Assembly: GCA_031772625.1 (NCBI GenBank)
Contig: CM062820.1
Location: 86,720,069-86,784,068 of the forward strand
Source of the DNA: Pinus tabuliformis
Lineage: Eukaryota > Streptophyta > Pinopsida > Pinales > Pinaceae
Length of the DNA stretch: 64,000 nucleotides
Reading direction: 5' to 3'
In this document: positions 60,623-64,000 of the stretch, in pieces
How the letters are laid out: each line of letters opens with the position of its first letter
How positions within the stretch are numbered: the first letter of the stretch is position 1
The notes under the pieces: model-generated
Told to the model about the DNA's origin: nothing
Seen by the model: only the letters and a program-made list of their open reading frames with translations
Database searches by the model: none
Translations under genes and position numbers: made by a program

Positions 60623-62154
60623 GATGGAAGGTTGGAAAGAGAGTTGTAATACTTTGTTTGCTTGGAGTACCTTCCTGACTCCACTAGCATTTCTCCAATG
60701 CAGATGGTGCGTTGGAGATCCGTTTTCCTCCCTCTCTTTTTGTTATCTTTGATGATGTTTTTCCCATCCCAAAGACCTCTAGTTTGAATACTTAGGGATT
60801 TTTTCCTTTGTGCCCTGGAGAGAATTACTTCCAGATTCTCCAGCTGTCTCTCTGGGATTTTGTCATAATTTTTTGTTTTCCATGCTTGCTCTAAGCCAAG
60901 AATATCCAAATCCCTAATATCTATGTTTTCTGGTTCTTTTTCCATATGCTGTGTATCACTTATTCCTTCTGTTGTTTCTAATGCCTTTGTAGGGTCGGCC
61001 TGCTTGTTGTCTACCTCCATTCCTTGAGAGAACCAGGCTGGTACTATACGCGTAGCCATGGGGGAAATATCTGTGGGTAATGGTTCTTTTTGGCTTTTCT
61101 TGGGATCAAAATGTGCAGGTTGTTTGTTCATCAGGGGATCCTCCTCAGAGGGGATATGGATCTCAGGGTTGTGGACATCTTGTCGGGCTAGCGCTTCAAA
61201 ACTGTTGCTCATGGAGGGCTTTGATGAACTGACTTGAGGCTTCTTAGGGTATGAAGTAGGTTTCTTGTGGTTTTTTTTATGATTAGAAACTTTAGTGAAG
61301 CCAGTCAAATCAGGCTTGTCAAAGGCAGTGGTATTCGAGGGTTTCTGATTTAAAGGACAGTCCTGAAACAGGTGACCCCGTGCATGGCATCTCTTGCATC
61401 TGAACGGTGCATGTTCATAATCAATTAACTGAACCCATTCAACATCGTCGTGATAGATACTTACCGCATCCGGAAGTGCCTTACTGAGATGCATATAAAC
61501 GCAGATGCAGGCATAGGAAGTGTATCTTCGATGTTTTGTCTCCTCTGCTGTTTTGACAAATTCTCCGAGACCATTTCCTATGGTTTGTAAAGTCTCTTCG
61601 TCCCAGTATTCCATAGGGAGAGAATAGAGACGGATCCAGACTGGCGCCCAGCTGAGATCTTCTTTGTCTGGATTGAAGCGCTCAACCCATCCCCTCAAAT
61701 ATAGGCCAGCTGCATTGAAGAAATAGGGCCCCCCATCTAGTACTCTGTTTCGATCCTCTAAGTAGTTAAAGATGGTCGTGAAGAACCCTTTAGGTCCTAG
61801 CTGCAGTGTTATTTATCCTTTCGGCTTCCACTTAGCTGCTATTCAGCCATGCAACGCTTTCTCTGTTAGCCACATTCCTATGAATTTGCCTATCAGTGCA
61901 TGGTCTCTCATGTACTGGATCTGGGCATTGATCCAATGACTTGGGCGTTCTATCTTCGGGCATTCAGTAGCAACCAGTCTACAGGTGTTCGAGGTGACCT
62001 GGGGATTCTCTCTGTCATTTGTCTTAGCATCTTGTGGTTCTATCTCCTCTCTATCTCCATTTTTTTCAGCTTGTCTGGTACCTTCCTTACGCCTCTGTGG
62101 AGAATCATTTGCGCTGGGGGGAGGCACAGTGTCCTCCCCCTGGGGGGTATTCAT
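60619..62154 (-). pseudogene. LINE ORF1 with DUF4283 and zinc knuckle
   Basis: Begins MNTPQGEDTVPPPSANDSPQ at 62154. A hydrophilic N-terminus is followed by a DUF4283-type core (ALIGKFIGMWLTEKALHG, then RGWVERFNPDKEDLSWAPVW) and a CCHC knuckle (CKRCHARGHLFQDC). A long Lys/Ser/Pro-rich tail ends NSLSNLPS. Two in-frame stops (TGA at 61845-61843, then a TAA about 30 bases further on) interrupt the core; both halves are in one frame. ORF1 proteins coat LINE RNA. The stop TGA (60621-60619) overlaps the ORF2 ATG as ATGA. Confidence 0.88.
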
Positions 62155-62313
62155 GATGCTCGCACTGATCCTTGTCGTATGCAGTCTTTCGTATTACTGG
62201 TGGTATGACAATATTGCAGAGATCTGTATAGGTCTACTGTTGCAGGTTCTTCAGAAACCCTAAGTCGCCATTCCCTCAGAGCTCTCCTGCCTCTTTTCTG
62301 AAGATTGTAACCA

Positions 62314-62345
62314 TATTATAATTATTAATAATAATGATAAAAATA

Positions 62346-62398
<53 letters not shown>

Positions 62399-63372
62399 TA
62401 TATATATAAGTTATATATAAATATGCAACAAGATTCTTAACCATGAAGATTCGCCCCATTTGAAGATTCTTAATCTGTAGATAGGTGATGGGCGATTCTT
62501 AATATTTAGATAGGTGATGGACCTCCTAAATAGGAACAATTCAAGGTTCATTTGATTATCTTGTGGCACATTTAACCTCTATGGCCCATCTAACCATCTT
62601 GTGGCACATTTTAGCCTCTCTTTTTGCATTTGATAATATATTTTTCAAGTTATAATGTCACACACCCAAAATTAGAATAAGCCATAGTAAAAAAAATTAT
62701 TAACTATATGAATATTCCAACCTTTGCATAATACGAAGTACTAATATCATAAAACAATCGAGATTAACATACACAGTTGGCATCAAATTGATATATAAAA
62801 TTTTCTATGGTTTACACTTTACAATAATTACAAATCTATTTAAATGTCAACACCATAGTTTTGAACCCCGAGGAATGGAGTTACCTAAGTTGATGTGTAA
62901 GCCTTTATGATACCAATACTTGGTTTATTGTGATTCGTAATCCCACCATATCTTATTCGTATTAACTCTACAAATTATGTATTTACTACCATAACTCAAC
63001 CTTACAGTGGCATTAATAGTTCTCAAGTTATTGAATGCCCTAGGGCTATGGTGCACTTCTGAGGTGAATGTCCTGGCGCCTCCAGCTGTAGTCCTCATGT
63101 GGGAAAATGTGCTTGATCTACGACATCCAATCCTCCTCCAGATCGAACGGCCGGAGTTTCATCTTGATGGATATAGTGTGGCTTGTAAGGGAAAATTCGT
63201 CATTTGGTATCTCTGCTGAATGCTCGCCTGGTCCTCTAGCTAGTTCGGCAACCTCCTTTCTACTAAGGGAATTCTAACTTGCGAATTTCTTTTCACGGGT
63301 CCTAGTTCGAATTTTGGTTCATTAGAGTCTTTTACTGGGCTGAACTACATTTTCTGGTTGTTGTATGCTCAC
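62314..63372. other. Intergenic; TA microsatellite
   Basis: Begins with the 5'-side LINE target duplication (62314-62327) and a long TA run (about 62350-62400). The rest has no recognisable gene. Confidence 0.6.
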
Positions 63373-63483
63373 CATTAAATAACACCCCTCCTCAAACTTC
63401 TCTACAAAACCAGCCACCCATCTATCTGTATTTTCAACCCACTCACTGTGATGTATTCCAGCTCTTGCGACAATGATATGTAA
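63373..63483 (-). pseudogene. CCT exon, third copy, inverted
   Basis: The 111-nt exon [38 protein letters not shown] is on the opposite strand to the other two copies, together with about 75 bp of its upstream intron (to about 63554). The acceptor TTTGCAG seen in the other copies reads TTTGTTG here. Similarity stops a few bases after the GTGAGC donor. The exon remains open and is closest to the plant consensus (DRWVAGF). It is a small displaced fragment. Confidence 0.75.
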
Positions 63484-63554
63484 CAACAAATGTACATATT
63501 TTTCATTAATAAGACTGAAAACTTTCAAAATCCAACAAAAGTAGAGAATAATTT

Positions 63555-64000
63555 GTAGAAATTTTGAATAATATGACACTTATTCACAGAGATTATCCTG
63601 ATTATACACTATTGCGGAATACATGCATAATACATAACCTCCTCTACGTTGATCATCATTTTAGTAGCATTAAAAACAATGAAACATCAATTGCATGCAC
63701 ACATTAACACAATATGTAACCCGGGGAAAGCATACAGCTAAAAACCCCACACTATCTGTATATTATAATGATTGAGAACATGTAAAAATACATAGTACAA
63801 TACTCCTCGCAAGTACTCAGTACTATCTCCACCTGTTACACACAAACTAGCTCAGATCTGATGCCTCAAATCTCCTCCACTGTTTGCCTGCCTCCATTGC
63901 GCAATCCTGTAAGAGAATAATGATTATGGCTGAAGCAAACTCGTATTTGCTTGGAAAAATCACGTGAGAACAAGCTACAATTTCCAATGACCTCATTGGC
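63555..64000. other. No gene recognised
   Basis: AT-rich end of the window without ORF or repeat that I can identify. Confidence 0.5.

Larger units (their letters stand above)
54841..62313 (-). mobile_element. L1-like LINE, apparently full length
   Basis: About 7.5 kb, with poly(A) at the low-coordinate end (T-run at 54841-54849 on this strand) and a 14-bp direct repeat outside both ends. In element order: a short 5' leader (62313-62155), ORF1 (DUF4283 and CCHC), ORF2 (endonuclease, reverse transcriptase, zf-RVT, RNase H), a third ORF, and a 3' untranslated region. All ORFs carry stops and ORF2 also frameshifts. Several stops lie where Gln codons would fit (C to T changes), as expected after cytosine methylation and deamination. 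Confidence 0.88.

Overview
This window comes from a plant nuclear genome: spliced genes with GT-AG introns, a class III peroxidase, exons of choline-phosphate cytidylyltransferase (CCT) and of a Mn-type metal tolerance protein (MTP), and plant-type Ty1/copia, Ty3/gypsy and L1-like retrotransposons. The AT-rich, transposon-dense layout with many decayed repeats suits a large seed-plant genome, perhaps a gymnosperm, but the species cannot be fixed from the sequence. The only gene that looks complete is the peroxidase (four exons, 16327-17743, minus strand).

Layout. 1-5870 is one arm of a segmental duplication whose partner is about 41770-46905. Both arms hold CCT exons, an acyl-CoA thioesterase (ACOT9-like) exon and an unidentified 54-nt exon; a third, inverted scrap of one CCT exon lies at 63373-63483. 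Only the first arm carries an MTP exon. That exon is split at an Asp/Pro junction by a 7.6-kb, gag-only, Sirevirus-like copia element on the minus strand (6195-13785, target duplication AGATC). 13808-16326 holds tandem repeats and transposon scraps, 16327-17743 the peroxidase, and 17744-20322 more repeats including a TRIM-like element. 20323-26430 is a young-looking complete Ty1/copia element (target duplication AAATT) with a disrupted polyprotein. 26431-40628 has no intact gene: repeat pairs, a hairpin, a microsatellite, two coiled-coil exons and a copia gag remnant. 40629-42352 has four in-phase CCT exons. 46906-51683 is a 5'-truncated gypsy chromovirus-like element, 51973-53299 a solo LTR, and 54841-62313 an apparently full-length L1-like LINE on the minus strand.

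The best candidates for something undescribed are these. First, the LINE appears to have three ORFs joined by overlapping stop/start codons, ATGA between ORF1 and ORF2 and TAATG between ORF2 and a third ORF after RNase H. Second, a 630-bp LINE insert carries only an ORF1 3' part and a poly(A) tail, with no ORF2. Third, the duplicated arms place exons of several unrelated genes in one orientation, like a multi-gene capture. For several insertions the window also holds a related unoccupied site, so insertion points and target duplications can be read directly.
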